Positions 18,091 to 27,162 of a stretch of DNA of 64,000 bases are shown piece after piece. Position 1 is the stretch's first letter. Each line of letters starts with the position of its first letter. Origin of the DNA: Lacisediminihabitans changchengi (lineage in GTDB: Bacteria > Actinomycetota > Actinomycetes > Actinomycetales > Microbacteriaceae). A program made the position numbers and the translations under genes. The stretch lies in the NCBI RefSeq assembly GCF_016634425.1, contig NZ_JAEPES010000006.1, positions 62,001-126,000 of the forward strand, written 5' to 3'. The notes under the pieces are model-generated. The model saw nothing but the letters and a program-made list of their open reading frames with translations. It had not been told where the DNA came from and searched no databases.

Positions 18091-19765
18091 TCACTATGAT
18101 TCCGCTGCGCCAGCCCCTAAGAGCAGCGGAGTAACCCAGCCGAAGCTCGGCATCGTCGGCACCCTGCGCTTCTTCTGGCGCCAGCTCACGAGCATGCGCA
18201 CGGCGCTGTTCCTCCTGCTTCTGCTCGCCGTCGCCGCGGTGCCGGGTTCGCTCTTCTCGCAGCGCAGCTCCGACCCGAACGGCGTCACCCAGTACTTCCA
18301 GCAGAACCCGGATCTCGCGCCGATCCTCGACAAGTTCCAGCTGTTCGACGTCTACACCTCGGTGTGGTTCTCGGCGATCTATCTGCTGCTGTTCGTGTCG
18401 CTGATCGGATGCGTCGTGCCGCGAACGCTGCACCACGCGAGGGCCTTGCGCTCCCGCCCCCCGAAGACCCCGGCTCACCTTGAGCGGCTCGGCAGCTTCG
18501 CGGCCTTCGAGATCGCCCCGGGGCAGACGGATGCCGCAGGCGCCCCCATCACGCCCGCGACCGCGGTCGCCGCCGCCCGTGCGCTCCTCCGTCGCAGCGG
18601 ATACCGCACGCAGCTGTTCGACGGCGCTGGCCGTTCGGGGTCGGGCCTGTCCGTGTCTGCCGAGCGTGGCTACCTGCGCGAGACCGGCAACCTGGTGTTC
18701 CACATGGCGCTCATCGGCATCCTGATCGCGGTGGGTGTCGGGGGCGGATTCGGATACACCGGCCAGAAGGTACTCGTCCCCGGTCAGGTCTTCGCCAACG
18801 TGCGACTTGCCTTCGACTCGTTCACCCCCGGCCGGTTCTTCACCGACTCGGCGCTCGCCCCGTACCGCATCAGGCTCGACAGCTTCACGGCGAAATACGA
18901 GACCGAGAATCTCAACGCCTTCGGCCAGCCGATCGACTACACCGCGAAGGTGACCACCTACCAGGGCGGCCAGAAGAAGGGCACCAAGGAGACCATCAAG
19001 GTCAACGACCCGCTCGCGATCGGCGGCAATCAGGTCTACCTGCTCGGCAACGGCTATGCCCCGAAGATCACGCTCCGCGACCCCGACGGAGCCGTCGTCT
19101 TCTCGGGCGCGACGCCCTTCCTTCCGCAGGACGCGAATCTCACCTCGCTCGGCGTTCTCAAGATTCCGGACGGCCTCAAGAAGCAACTCGGCATGCGCGG
19201 ACTGTTCTATCCGACGGCGGCGCAAGACACCGCCGGAATCACCTCATCGACCAACCCCGATCTGCTGAATCCCGAGCTCGCCCTCGTGCTCTACACAGGT
19301 GATCTCGGCATCGACGCGGGGGAGCCGAAGTCGGTCTACTCGCTCGACACCACCAAGCTCACCGAGATCGCGGGGCCGGATGTCGACACCAAGTCGATCC
19401 ACTTGGCGCCCGGGCAGACGGTGGACATCCCCGGCGGCCTCGGCACCATCACGTTCGACAACGTGTCACCGAAGGGGGCAACGAGTGAGCTGAAGAGCGT
19501 TCCGCGCTTCGCGTCGCTCGACATCCACCGCGATCCGACTCAGGGCTGGGTGCTGTTCTTCGCCATCCTGGTGCTGCTCGGGCTACTCACCGGACTGTTC
19601 GTGCCGCGCCGACGAGTGTGGGTCAAGGCGCTCGAGGGCGACGATGGCAGCATCCGTCTCGAATACGCCGGGCTCGCGCGCGGTGAAGACCCTGGCCTCG
19701 ACGGTGCTGTGGCCGACATCGCGGCAAAGCATTCCCAGCAACTCGGGCTTAGGCTGACGTCGTGA
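18074..19765 (+). CDS. resB: ResB/Ccs1 cytochrome c maturation protein
   Basis: The 563-residue protein has the ResB architecture. It has TM segments near residues 42-60 (ALFLLLLLAVAAVPGS) and 100-118, a third near 210, a large extracytoplasmic domain and a final TM near 510. It forms the haem handling and ligation complex with CcsB. The start is a TTG inside ccdA, so translation is coupled. The last TM reads WVLFFAILVLLGLLTGLF, followed by a short cytoplasmic tail. Confidence 0.93.
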   Translation: MSRPSDHYDSAAPAPKSSGVTQPKLGIVGTLRFFWRQLTSMRTALFLLLLLAVAAVPGSLFSQRSSDPNGVTQYFQQNPDLAPILDKFQLFDVYTSVWFSAIYLLLFVSLIGCVVPRTLHHARALRSRPPKTPAHLERLGSFAAFEIAPGQTDAAGAPITPATAVAAARALLRRSGYRTQLFDGAGRSGSGLSVSAERGYLRETGNLVFHMALIGILIAVGVGGGFGYTGQKVLVPGQVFANVRLAFDSFTPGRFFTDSALAPYRIRLDSFTAKYETENLNAFGQPIDYTAKVTTYQGGQKKGTKETIKVNDPLAIGGNQVYLLGNGYAPKITLRDPDGAVVFSGATPFLPQDANLTSLGVLKIPDGLKKQLGMRGLFYPTAAQDTAGITSSTNPDLLNPELALVLYTGDLGIDAGEPKSVYSLDTTKLTEIAGPDVDTKSIHLAPGQTVDIPGGLGTITFDNVSPKGATSELKSVPRFASLDIHRDPTQGWVLFFAILVLLGLLTGLFVPRRRVWVKALEGDDGSIRLEYAGLARGEDPGLDGAVADIAAKHSQQLGLRLTS

Positions 19766-20742
19766 CTACCGCAACCCTGGCGTCGTACTCCCTCGTTCTC
19801 GTCTACTCGGCGATGGGGGTGTATCTGTTCGCATTCATCGCGTTCACGCTCGACCTCGCGAAGCGATCCTCCGAGTCGCCGGCCGCCGTCGCGGTGGCAG
19901 CGCCCCTCGCCCGGGTGGTCGGTCAACTTTCCAGCGCGTCCACTACCACCCTGCTCGAGCGAACGGCCACACCGCCGCCAGCACCGACGCGCAAGTCCAG
20001 CCGGTTCGAACGGGTAGCGTTCTCGCTCACCGTGCTCGCGTGGCTGCTGCACGTCGGCGGAACGGTGCTGCGCGGTGTTGCGGCGCACCGCGTGCCGTGG
20101 GCGAACATGTTCGAGTTCTCGCTTACGGCATCCGCCATCATCGTGGGCGTCTTCATCGTCGTGCAGCTCTGGCAGAACCTGAAGTTCTTGGGTGCCTACA
20201 TCAGCGGCTTCGCTCTGATCGTGCTCGGTTTCGGCACGGTCGGGTTCTACGTGAACGTGGTTCCGCTGCCGCCCGCACTGCAGTCGTACTGGCTCATCAT
20301 CCACGTCTTCGTCGCGACGCTCGGTACCGCGTTCTTCGCGATCGGTGCAGGCCTCTCGATAGCCCAGCTGATCCAGTCGCGTCGCGAGTCGAGCAAGATC
20401 GGTGGACTGGGGTTCCTTGCGACCTTCCCGGATGCGGTCAAGCTCGAGAATCTCGCCTACCGGGTCATCGTGGTCGGCTTCGTGTTCTGGACCTTCACCC
20501 TCATGGCCGGGGCCATCTGGGCCGAGCATGCCTGGGGTCGTTACTGGGGCTGGGACACCAAGGAGGTCTGGACCTTCATCATCTGGACCATCTTCGCCGG
20601 GTACATCCATGCCAGGGCCACCCGCGGATGGCGTGGCTCGCGCTCGTCGTGGCTCGCGATCGTCGGCTTCGCCGCGGTGATGTTCAACTTCACCATCGTG
20701 AACCTGTTCTTCAAAGGCCTGCACGCCTACAGCGGCCTGTAA
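19762..20742 (+). CDS. ccsB: CcsB/CcsA haem ligase subunit of cytochrome c maturation
   Basis: The 326-residue membrane protein carries the Trp-rich haem motif WGRYWGWDTKEVWTFI between late TM segments, and conserved histidines in LHVGGTVLRG and IIHVFVATLG. With ResB it delivers haem to apocytochrome c. It overlaps resB by 4 bp and ends the five-gene operon. The N-terminal 80 residues include a proline-rich linker. Confidence 0.95.
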   Translation: MTTATLASYSLVLVYSAMGVYLFAFIAFTLDLAKRSSESPAAVAVAAPLARVVGQLSSASTTTLLERTATPPPAPTRKSSRFERVAFSLTVLAWLLHVGGTVLRGVAAHRVPWANMFEFSLTASAIIVGVFIVVQLWQNLKFLGAYISGFALIVLGFGTVGFYVNVVPLPPALQSYWLIIHVFVATLGTAFFAIGAGLSIAQLIQSRRESSKIGGLGFLATFPDAVKLENLAYRVIVVGFVFWTFTLMAGAIWAEHAWGRYWGWDTKEVWTFIIWTIFAGYIHARATRGWRGSRSSWLAIVGFAAVMFNFTIVNLFFKGLHAYSGL

Positions 20743-20781
20743 ACCGACGACCAGCGCTCGGGCGCTACTCGACTGACGTTT

Positions 20782-21186
20782 CTACGCCGCGCGGGCCAGG
20801 CCCGGACGGGGCGGGATGACCGCGTGCGAGGGGATGTGGCTGTCGCCATTGACCTTCGCGCCGTCGCCGACCCGAGCGTCAATGCCGATCTTGCTGTAGC
20901 TGCCGACCTGAGCTCCGACGCCGACCACGGCGCCCTCCGCGAGGTGGACGTTGCTGCCCAACACCGCGGCGGGGCCGACGATCGCGCCGTGCTCGATCCA
21001 GCATCCGGCGCCGATGTGGGCGCGCTTGCCGACCTGCACGTTCGACTCGATGTAGGTGTTCGCGTCGACGAAGGCGGTGGGGTCGACGGAAGCGCCGACC
21101 GCGATCATGCCGCGTCCGTTGGTGTGGCGACGGTAGCGCAGCACCTCGCCGCGGCCGTTCTCGATTTCTTCGATGACTCTGCTCAT
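20782..21186 (-). CDS. Left-handed beta-helix hexapeptide-repeat protein
   Basis: The 134-residue protein is built of hexapeptide turns from about residue 30 to 115: VGASVDPTAFVDANTYIES, VGKRAHIGAGCWIEHGAIVG, VHLAEGAVVGVGAQVG and IGIDARVGDGAKV. That makes about five coils of an acyltransferase/carbonic-anhydrase type helix. It is too short for most LbH acetyltransferases and lacks an obvious catalytic domain, so no substrate is proposed. GGAAGGA precedes the ATG. It lies convergent to ccsB. Confidence 0.85.
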   Translation of the reverse strand: MSRVIEEIENGRGEVLRYRRHTNGRGMIAVGASVDPTAFVDANTYIESNVQVGKRAHIGAGCWIEHGAIVGPAAVLGSNVHLAEGAVVGVGAQVGSYSKIGIDARVGDGAKVNGDSHIPSHAVIPPRPGLARAA

Positions 21187-21311
21187 AGCTGTCCTTCCGC
21201 TGCGCCGTTCAACTCGGCGCGAGATCGTGAGAGTGGGCGCGAAACCCGCTCAGCCAGTTACAACACGTGCCGATTGGTTCCCATTCCCCGGTCAGCCGAC
21301 GCCCAGGTCGA

Positions 21312-22340
21312 CTAGTCGGCGAGCAGCTCGCGAACGCGCGGCGCCACCTGCGTGCCGTAGAGCTCGATGCTGGTCATGAGCTTCTCGTGCGCGAGCGTGC
21401 CGTTGCTGTACTTGAGGTCGAAACGGTCGAGACCGAGCGTCGTGGCCGTCTTCGCAATCTTCTGCGCGACGGTCTCGGGCGAGCCGACGTAAAGCGATCC
21501 GCTCTCGATTTCGTGCTCGAACGATTCGCGGCTCATCGGTCCCCAGCCGCGCTCCTTACCGAGGCGGTTCATCAGTGCGGAGTGGTGCGGCCACAGCTCT
21601 TCGCGGGCCTGCTCGTCGGTCGCGGCGATGTGACCGGGGGAGTGCACGCCGATCTTCGGCAGCGGCATCCCGAACTGAGCGATCGCGCGGTGGAACAGAT
21701 CGACGTAGGGGGCGAAGCGCTCTGGTTCTCCACCGATGATGGCGAGCATCAGGTTGAAGCCGTACTTGGCGGTCCGGACCACCGACTCCGGGCTGCCGCC
21801 GACGCCGATCCAGGCGGGCAGAAGACCGTGCTCGACAGGCGGGTACACCGATTTGTCGACGACCGGGCCGCGCACGCTGCCCGACCAGGTCACCGGAGTC
21901 TGCTGACGAACGGCGGCGAACAGCTCGAGCTTCTCCTCGAACAGTTGCTCGTACTGGGCCAGGTCGAGGCCGAACAGCGGGAACGACTCGGTGAAGGAGC
22001 CGCGACCGAGGATGACCTCCGCGCGACCGCTGGAGATGCCGTCGAGCGTGGCGAAACGCTGGAACACCCGGATCGGGTCATCCGAGCTGAGCACGGTGAC
22101 GGCGGTGCCCACGTGAATTCTCTCGGTCTGTGCGGCGATCGCCGCAAGCACGACCTCGGGTGCAGACACCGCGAAGTCCTCGCGGTGGTGCTCTCCGACG
22201 CCGATATAGTCCAGCCCCACCTGGTCGGCGAGCACGCCCTGGGCTACCAGGTTGCGCAGTACCTGCGCGTAGGGGATGGGGTTGCCGGCAGCGTCGTTGG
22301 TGACGTCCCCGAAGGTGTCGATTCCGAGTTCGAGGGTCAT
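21312..22340 (-). CDS. LLM-class flavin-dependent oxidoreductase
   Basis: The 342-residue protein is a luciferase-like monooxygenase with an (alpha/beta)8 barrel. Visible signatures are YIGVGEHHREDFAVSAP, TERIHVGTAVTVLSSDDPIR, ILGRGSFTESFPLFG and VGSPETVAQKI. An F420 or FMN cofactor cannot be decided, and the substrate is unknown. An AGGAGG ribosome binding site lies 7 nt before the ATG. Just upstream, on the other strand, lies a broken ABC ATPase. Confidence 0.9.
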   Translation of the reverse strand: MTLELGIDTFGDVTNDAAGNPIPYAQVLRNLVAQGVLADQVGLDYIGVGEHHREDFAVSAPEVVLAAIAAQTERIHVGTAVTVLSSDDPIRVFQRFATLDGISSGRAEVILGRGSFTESFPLFGLDLAQYEQLFEEKLELFAAVRQQTPVTWSGSVRGPVVDKSVYPPVEHGLLPAWIGVGGSPESVVRTAKYGFNLMLAIIGGEPERFAPYVDLFHRAIAQFGMPLPKIGVHSPGHIAATDEQAREELWPHHSALMNRLGKERGWGPMSRESFEHEIESGSLYVGSPETVAQKIAKTATTLGLDRFDLKYSNGTLAHEKLMTSIELYGTQVAPRVRELLAD

Positions 22341-22360
22341 TCAGTGCCTCCTGGCAGTCA

Positions 22361-22708
22361 ATGCAAATGTATAGAAGTTCCCAACGCGGCGGAGAGTCAG
22401 CCTATTCCGAGCGCTGGGAGCCGTCGACGGGTCTGGATGTTGCGGCTCGCGAACAGCTGCTTGCCACGGTCGACGAGCTCCGGTCGGTTCACCCCGGCCT
22501 GGCCTCGGTGCTGGTCACCCAGCACCTCGAGGAGTTGCCCAGCTCGACCACCCACGCGCTGCTGCTGCGCGGCGGTCATATCACGGCGTCAGGTGCGGCG
22601 ACCGATGTGCTCACGACAACCCGCGTCACCGAGGCGTTCGACTACCCGATTGCGATCGACTACTCCGATGGGCGCTGGGCGGCCAGGGCGTCGTCGAGAA
22701 AGCGGTAG
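22361..22708 (+). pseudogene. Remnant of an ABC transporter ATP-binding protein (C-terminal part)
   Basis: From about residue 20 the translation reads EPSTGLDVAAREQLLATVD, the end of Walker B plus the D-loop, then VLVTQHLEELPSSTTHALLL with the switch histidine and a normal C-terminus. The Walker A, Q-loop and ABC signature that should lie about 120 residues upstream are absent. That space is occupied by the start of the LLM gene. The remnant overlaps the menC 3' end on the opposite strand by 49 bp. It is best read as the tail of a PhrA/YlmA-like ATPase left after a deletion. Confidence 0.75.
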
Positions 22709-23667
22709 GAGTCGACGATCCGTCCGCGCCACCACGCCTCGCGCGCCGGCTCCGCCGCGAAGCGATCGAGCAGTTCGGGGTCGGGCACCACGCGCCGCAC
22801 GTCGATCGTTCCGGCGTGGGGGAGCAGCGGCTCCGCCGTGATGTCGCTCGTCAGCAGGCTCACCGTGGCGAGCCCGCAGTCGTAGGGCAGCGTGTCGATC
22901 GCTGCCCCGAGATACGCGCCCATCGAGATGCCGACGGATGTCTCGAGCGCGCTGGAGACGACCACCGGCAGACCGGCCTCCTCGATCACGTCGAGCGCGC
23001 GGCGGATGCCGCCGAGCGGTTGCGCCTTCACCACCAGCAGGTCGGCCGCGCCGACGCGGGCCACCCGCGCCGGATCCTCGGCCTTGCGCACGCTTTCGTC
23101 GGCGGCGATCGGTACGCCCATGTAGGCCACGCGGGAACGGATGTCGGCGAGCTCCTCCACTGTCTCGCAGGGCTGTTCGACGTACTCGAGGTCGAACTCG
23201 GCGAGGGCGTGGATGGCGCGCTCGGCCTCGTCCACGGTCCAGAGCCCGTTCGCGTCGACGCGGATGCGACCCTCGGGACCCACATACTTGCGAACCGCGG
23301 CGACGCGAGCGACGTCATCCGTCAGCCCCTGGCCCGGGTCGGCAACCTTGATCTTGACGGTGCGGCAGCCCGGGAATCGCGCCAGCACCTCGGGCACGCG
23401 GGAGGAGTCGACCACCGGCATGGTGGCGTTCACGCGGATCGACGAGCGGAAGATGGCCGGGGTCTGCTGCCAGCCGAAGTCGAGCGCGGCGGTGAGCCAG
23501 GCGCTGGCCTCGGCCGTGTCGTATTCGACGAACGGCGAAAACTCCGTCCACCCGGCCGGTCCCTCGAACAATGCCACCTCGCGCACGTCGATGCCGCGGA
23601 AGCGGTGAGTCATGGGGAGGGAGACCACGCGGAGGGTCGACAGGATGTCGGGCAACGGTGGCAACAT
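22660..23667 (-). CDS. menC: o-Succinylbenzoate synthase
   Basis: MenC dehydrates SHCHC to o-succinylbenzoate in menaquinone synthesis. The 335-residue enolase-superfamily protein has the catalytic lysine pair in TVKIKVADPG, metal ligands in RVDANGLW, EYVEQPC and IAADESV, and the second lysine in LVVKAQPLGG. The start at MLPPLPDIL is inferred; longer extensions are antisense to the divergent small membrane protein. It is the first of the menaquinone genes here and is transcribed opposite to menB. Confidence 0.92.
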   Translation of the reverse strand: MLPPLPDILSTLRVVSLPMTHRFRGIDVREVALFEGPAGWTEFSPFVEYDTAEASAWLTAALDFGWQQTPAIFRSSIRVNATMPVVDSSRVPEVLARFPGCRTVKIKVADPGQGLTDDVARVAAVRKYVGPEGRIRVDANGLWTVDEAERAIHALAEFDLEYVEQPCETVEELADIRSRVAYMGVPIAADESVRKAEDPARVARVGAADLLVVKAQPLGGIRRALDVIEEAGLPVVVSSALETSVGISMGAYLGAAIDTLPYDCGLATVSLLTSDITAEPLLPHAGTIDVRRVVPDPELLDRFAAEPAREAWWRGRIVDSYRFLDDALAAQRPSE

Positions 23668-23718
23668 CCCCCCAGTCTGTACCCCCGGCCGTCTGTCGTG
23701 CGTGGTTACAATCCAGCC

Positions 23719-24063
23719 ATGACCGATCCCCAGCCAGAGGCCGCCGTATTGCCTGACGCGGAGCTCGGTCCGACCGCACCGCAGCGACGGATGATCTCCC
23801 TCGGCGCCATCGCGCTCACCGCCGTCGCCGCGCTCGCGGTGGTCGAGATCGTCGCGATCATCATCGGCACGGCGGGCGAGTGGGCAATCGCGGATGCGCT
23901 GGGGAAGGCCGTCATCGTGCTGACTGTGGCGACGCTGCTGCTCGGGATCGTTGCCGCGGTGCGGAGGCGCGGCGGGCGGCTCGGCGCGGTGGCGGCGGTG
24001 GTCAGCATCCTGATCAATCCGCTGGTGCTGATCGGGCTGCTGCACGCACTCGGCGGGTCGTAG
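23719..24063 (+). CDS. Small membrane protein of unknown function
   Basis: The 114-residue protein has an acidic cytoplasmic leader (about 25 residues) and three hydrophobic segments: ISLGAIALTAVAALAVVEIVA, VIVLTVATLLLGIVAAV and VVSILINPLVLIGLL, with an Arg/Gly-rich loop RRRGGRLG. No family recognised. It starts 51 bp from the divergent menC and ends 22 bp before menB, so it may be co-transcribed with menB. Confidence 0.75.
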   Translation: MTDPQPEAAVLPDAELGPTAPQRRMISLGAIALTAVAALAVVEIVAIIIGTAGEWAIADALGKAVIVLTVATLLLGIVAAVRRRGGRLGAVAAVVSILINPLVLIGLLHALGGS

Positions 24064-24085
24064 TCACCACTCGTAGGCTGGGGTC

Positions 24086-24988
24086 ATGATCTCGGAGCTG
24101 TTCGACCCGACCCGCTGGACCACCGTTGAGGGCTTCGACGGCCTGACCGACATCACCTACCACCACGATCTCAGCGGGCGCATCGCCCGGATCGCGTTCA
24201 ACCGGCCCGAGGTGCGCAACGCGTTCCGGCCGCAGACCGTCGACGAGCTCGCCCGCACGCTCACCGACGCGCACCTCAACTCCACGATCGGCGTCGTGCT
24301 GCTGACCGGCAACGGGCCGAGCCCGAAGGACGGCGGCTGGGCGTTCTGCTCGGGCGGCGACCAGCGCATCCGCGGGCGTAACGGCTATCAGTACGCCGAC
24401 CCGTCGACAAGCTCAGGGCAAGCGGCAAGTAGCAGTGGTCGCCTGCACATACTCGAGGTGCAGCGCATCATCCGCTTCATGCCCAAGGTCGTCATCGCGG
24501 TCATCCCGGGCTGGGCGGCCGGCGGTGGGCACTCGCTCCACGTCGTCTGCGACCTCTCCATCGCCAGCGCCGAGCATGGAAAATTCAAGCAGACGGATGC
24601 CGACGTCGGCTCGTTCGACGGAGGCTACGGCAGCGCATACTTCGCCCGCCAGATCGGGCAGAAGAACGCGCGCGAGGTCTTCTTCCTCGCTCGGGAGTAC
24701 AGCGCCCAGCGCGCCTACGAGATGGGGGCGGTGAACGCTGTGGTGCCGCACGCCGAGCTGGAGAATGTCGCCATCGAGTGGGCCGAAGAGATCCTCGGCA
24801 AGTCGCCGACGGCGATCCGCATGCTCAAGTTCGCCTTCAACGCTGTTGATGACGGGATGGTCGGCCAGCAGGTCTTCGCCGGGGAAGCCACCCGGCTGGC
24901 CTACGGCACCGACGAGGCGGTCGAGGGGCGCGATGCCTTCCTGGAGAAGCGCGACCCCGACTGGGCGCCATTCCCGTGGCAGTTCTAG
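24086..24988 (+). CDS. menB: 1,4-Dihydroxy-2-naphthoyl-CoA synthase
   Basis: MenB closes the naphthoquinone ring from o-succinylbenzoyl-CoA. The 300-residue crotonase-fold protein has the oxyanion-hole residues in FCSGGDQRIRG and GWAAGGGHSLHVVCDL, and the signature FKQTDADVGSFDGGYGS. The flexible loop after NGYQYA reads DPSTSSGQAASSS, and its DNA contains a dispersed repeat core (24404-24417). The catalytic residues and the overall length look normal, so the enzyme should work. The stop overlaps the menE start. Confidence 0.95.
   Translation: MISELFDPTRWTTVEGFDGLTDITYHHDLSGRIARIAFNRPEVRNAFRPQTVDELARTLTDAHLNSTIGVVLLTGNGPSPKDGGWAFCSGGDQRIRGRNGYQYADPSTSSGQAASSSGRLHILEVQRIIRFMPKVVIAVIPGWAAGGGHSLHVVCDLSIASAEHGKFKQTDADVGSFDGGYGSAYFARQIGQKNAREVFFLAREYSAQRAYEMGAVNAVVPHAELENVAIEWAEEILGKSPTAIRMLKFAFNAVDDGMVGQQVFAGEATRLAYGTDEAVEGRDAFLEKRDPDWAPFPWQF
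24403..24420. repeat. Dispersed repeat core inside menB (TCGACAAGCTCAGG)
   Basis: The 14-mer TCGACAAGCTCAGG at 24404-24417 is identical to the right arm of the hairpin at 41595-41632. In menB it is translated in frame as part of STSSGQA within a surface loop. Confidence 0.7.
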
Positions 24989-26118
24989 TGCGCTCGGTTC
25001 GAGCCGCACCGAGCGATCCCGCCGAGATGCTTCTCGCCCTGCGCAATGCTCTCGAGGGCGGGGATGCCCTGCTTGCGAGCGGAGGTGCGGACACCGCCGA
25101 GAACGAAACGGCGCGCGAGACCGTTCCGCAACACACCGCCCTGGTCATCCAGACCAGCGGCTCGACGGGAACTCCGAAGCGGGTCGCTCTCAGCGCGGAC
25201 GCGGTGCTCGCCAGCGCCGCGGCCTCGGACGCCGCGCTCGGCGGCCCGGGCCAGTGGCTGCTCGCCCTGCCCACCCACTACATCGCGGGCATCAACGTGC
25301 TCGTCCGCTCGATCGCCGCGGGCACGGAGCCGGTGCTTCTCGCGCCGGGCCATTTCGAGCCATCGGAGTTCGCCGCCGCCGCTCTCCGAATGGACCAGCC
25401 GCTGCGCTACACCTCGCTCGTCCCGGCCCAGCTGGCCTCGCTGGTGGAGGCGGCCGGGGAGGACCTCGACCTGCTGGAGGTGTACCGACGGTTCGACTGC
25501 ATCCTGGTCGGCGGTCAGGCGACCCCGCCCGAGCTTCTCGAGCGGTGCCTCGAGTTCGGGCTCGCCGTGACCCGCACCTACGGTTCGAGCGAGACCTCTG
25601 GGGGCTGCGTCTACGACGGGGTACCGATCGGCACCGCCCAGGCCCAGGTCGTCGACGGGCAGATAGAGATCGCGGGCCCGATGCTCGCCGATGGCTACCT
25701 CGGCGACGAGGAGCGCACCGCCGCGACCTTCGTCATGCGTGACGGGCTGCGCTGGTACCGCACCGGCGACACCGGCGAGATCGTCGACGGGGTGCTGCGC
25801 GTCACCGGCCGACTCGACGGCGTGATCATCTCCGGCGGCATCAAGGTGTCACTCGACGCGGTCGAGCGGTTCGTGCGCTCCACCGGGATCACGGATGCCG
25901 TGGCCGTTCGCGCGCCGAGCGCGCGCTGGGGAGAGGTCCCCGTCATCGTCACCACACAGACGGCGGATCTCGCAGCGGTCCGCGCGGACGTCGGCGCCGC
26001 GCTCGGGGTAGCTGCCGCACCGGCCGCGGTGATCACGGTCGAACACCTGCCCCTCCTCAGCAGCGGCAAGCCGGACCGGATCGCACTCACCCGGCTGGCG
26101 CAGGTCACCGACAGCTGA
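24988..26118 (+). CDS. menE: o-Succinylbenzoate--CoA ligase
   Basis: MenE activates o-succinylbenzoate with ATP and CoA. The 376-residue ANL enzyme has the A3 loop IQTSGSTGTPKRVAL, the A5 region TYGSSETSGGCVYDG, the A7-A8 hinge YRTGDTGEI and VTGRLDGVIISGGIKV, and the C-terminal A10 lysine in LLSSGKPDR. It is shorter than Escherichia coli MenE (about 450), as is usual in actinobacteria. The GTG at the menB stop (TAGTG) is chosen; a GTG 12 bp upstream is the alternative. Confidence 0.93.
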   Translation: MRSVRAAPSDPAEMLLALRNALEGGDALLASGGADTAENETARETVPQHTALVIQTSGSTGTPKRVALSADAVLASAAASDAALGGPGQWLLALPTHYIAGINVLVRSIAAGTEPVLLAPGHFEPSEFAAAALRMDQPLRYTSLVPAQLASLVEAAGEDLDLLEVYRRFDCILVGGQATPPELLERCLEFGLAVTRTYGSSETSGGCVYDGVPIGTAQAQVVDGQIEIAGPMLADGYLGDEERTAATFVMRDGLRWYRTGDTGEIVDGVLRVTGRLDGVIISGGIKVSLDAVERFVRSTGITDAVAVRAPSARWGEVPVIVTTQTADLAAVRADVGAALGVAAAPAAVITVEHLPLLSSGKPDRIALTRLAQVTDS

Positions 26119-26154
26119 GATCCGCCCACCGCGACGCTCAGTAGGATTCTCTCC

Positions 26155-27132
26155 GTGGCTAAACCGAAGAGACCGTCCCAGCGTCGTATCGATCCCGCTC
26201 GCACGAAGGGCCGCTCCGGACATCCCGCAGGCCGCAAGCCCGGGGTCGTTGTGCGCAAGGCGACCGCGCGCGACTGGATCGGCGGAGCGCGTCTGCGCAC
26301 CCTCCCGCTCGCCATCGCACCGGTGCTGCTCGGAACCGGTTCCGCCTTCCTCGTCTCCTCACCCGGCTGGCATTGGGTGCGGGCGCTGCTGGCGCTCGCC
26401 GTCGCCCTCGCCCTGCAGATCGGCGTCAACTACGCCAACGACTACTCCGACGGCGTGCGCGGTACCGACAAGTACCGGGTCGGCCCGTCGCGACTGACCG
26501 GGTCGGGCGCCGCCAAGCCGAAGACCGTGCGCACCGTCGCTTTCGTGTTCTTCGGACTGGGCGCCGTCGCCGGCCTGATTCTGGTCATCCTCACCCAGCT
26601 CTGGTGGCTGCTGATCGTCGGCGCGGTCGCCATCGTCGCTGCGTACTTCTACACCGGGGGTAAGAAGCCCTACGGGTATTACGGGCTGGGCGAGGTCTTC
26701 GTCTTCGTCTTCTTCGGGCTGGTCGCCACCGCCGGCACGACCTACACGCAGGTCGGGACGGTCAACGTCGAGAGCTGGCTCTCGGGTGTCGCCATCGGAT
26801 TCCTCGCCTGCGCGGTGCTGATGGTCAACAACATCCGGGACATCCAGCAGGACAAGCTGGCGGGCAAGCGCACCCTCGCGGTGCTGCTCGGCGACCGGGC
26901 GAGCCGCATCATGTTCGCGGTGTTCGCGCTGCTGCCGTTCGTGATCCTGATCTTCTTCGTGCTGTTCTACCCGCTCGCTCCGTTGGTGTACTTCGTTTTG
27001 CTCGCCGCGATTCCGGCGGTGATCATCACCCTGACGGCGAAGACGCCGCCGGAGCTGATCATCGCGCTGCAGCTCACCAGCCTGACCGCGTTGCTCTACG
27101 GTGCCGGGCTCGGAGCCGCGCTCGCGTTCTAA
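26155..27132 (+). CDS. menA: 1,4-Dihydroxy-2-naphthoate polyprenyltransferase
   Basis: MenA attaches the polyprenyl tail to DHNA in the membrane. The 325-residue protein has the two UbiA-family Asp motifs NDYSDGVRGTD and NNIRDIQQDKLAGKRTLAV, and eight or so transmembrane segments after a 40-residue basic leader. It starts at GTG, 36 bp after menE, in the same transcript. Confidence 0.95.
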   Translation: MAKPKRPSQRRIDPARTKGRSGHPAGRKPGVVVRKATARDWIGGARLRTLPLAIAPVLLGTGSAFLVSSPGWHWVRALLALAVALALQIGVNYANDYSDGVRGTDKYRVGPSRLTGSGAAKPKTVRTVAFVFFGLGAVAGLILVILTQLWWLLIVGAVAIVAAYFYTGGKKPYGYYGLGEVFVFVFFGLVATAGTTYTQVGTVNVESWLSGVAIGFLACAVLMVNNIRDIQQDKLAGKRTLAVLLGDRASRIMFAVFALLPFVILIFFVLFYPLAPLVYFVLLAAIPAVIITLTAKTPPELIIALQLTSLTALLYGAGLGAALAF

Positions 27133-27162
27133 CGCTATTCGACCAGCGGGCAGCGCCTACAG

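Noticed and set aside
22816..23718. Long plus frame running over menC
   Set aside because: Only its last 114 codons (23719-24063) form a credible protein; the rest is antisense to menC.
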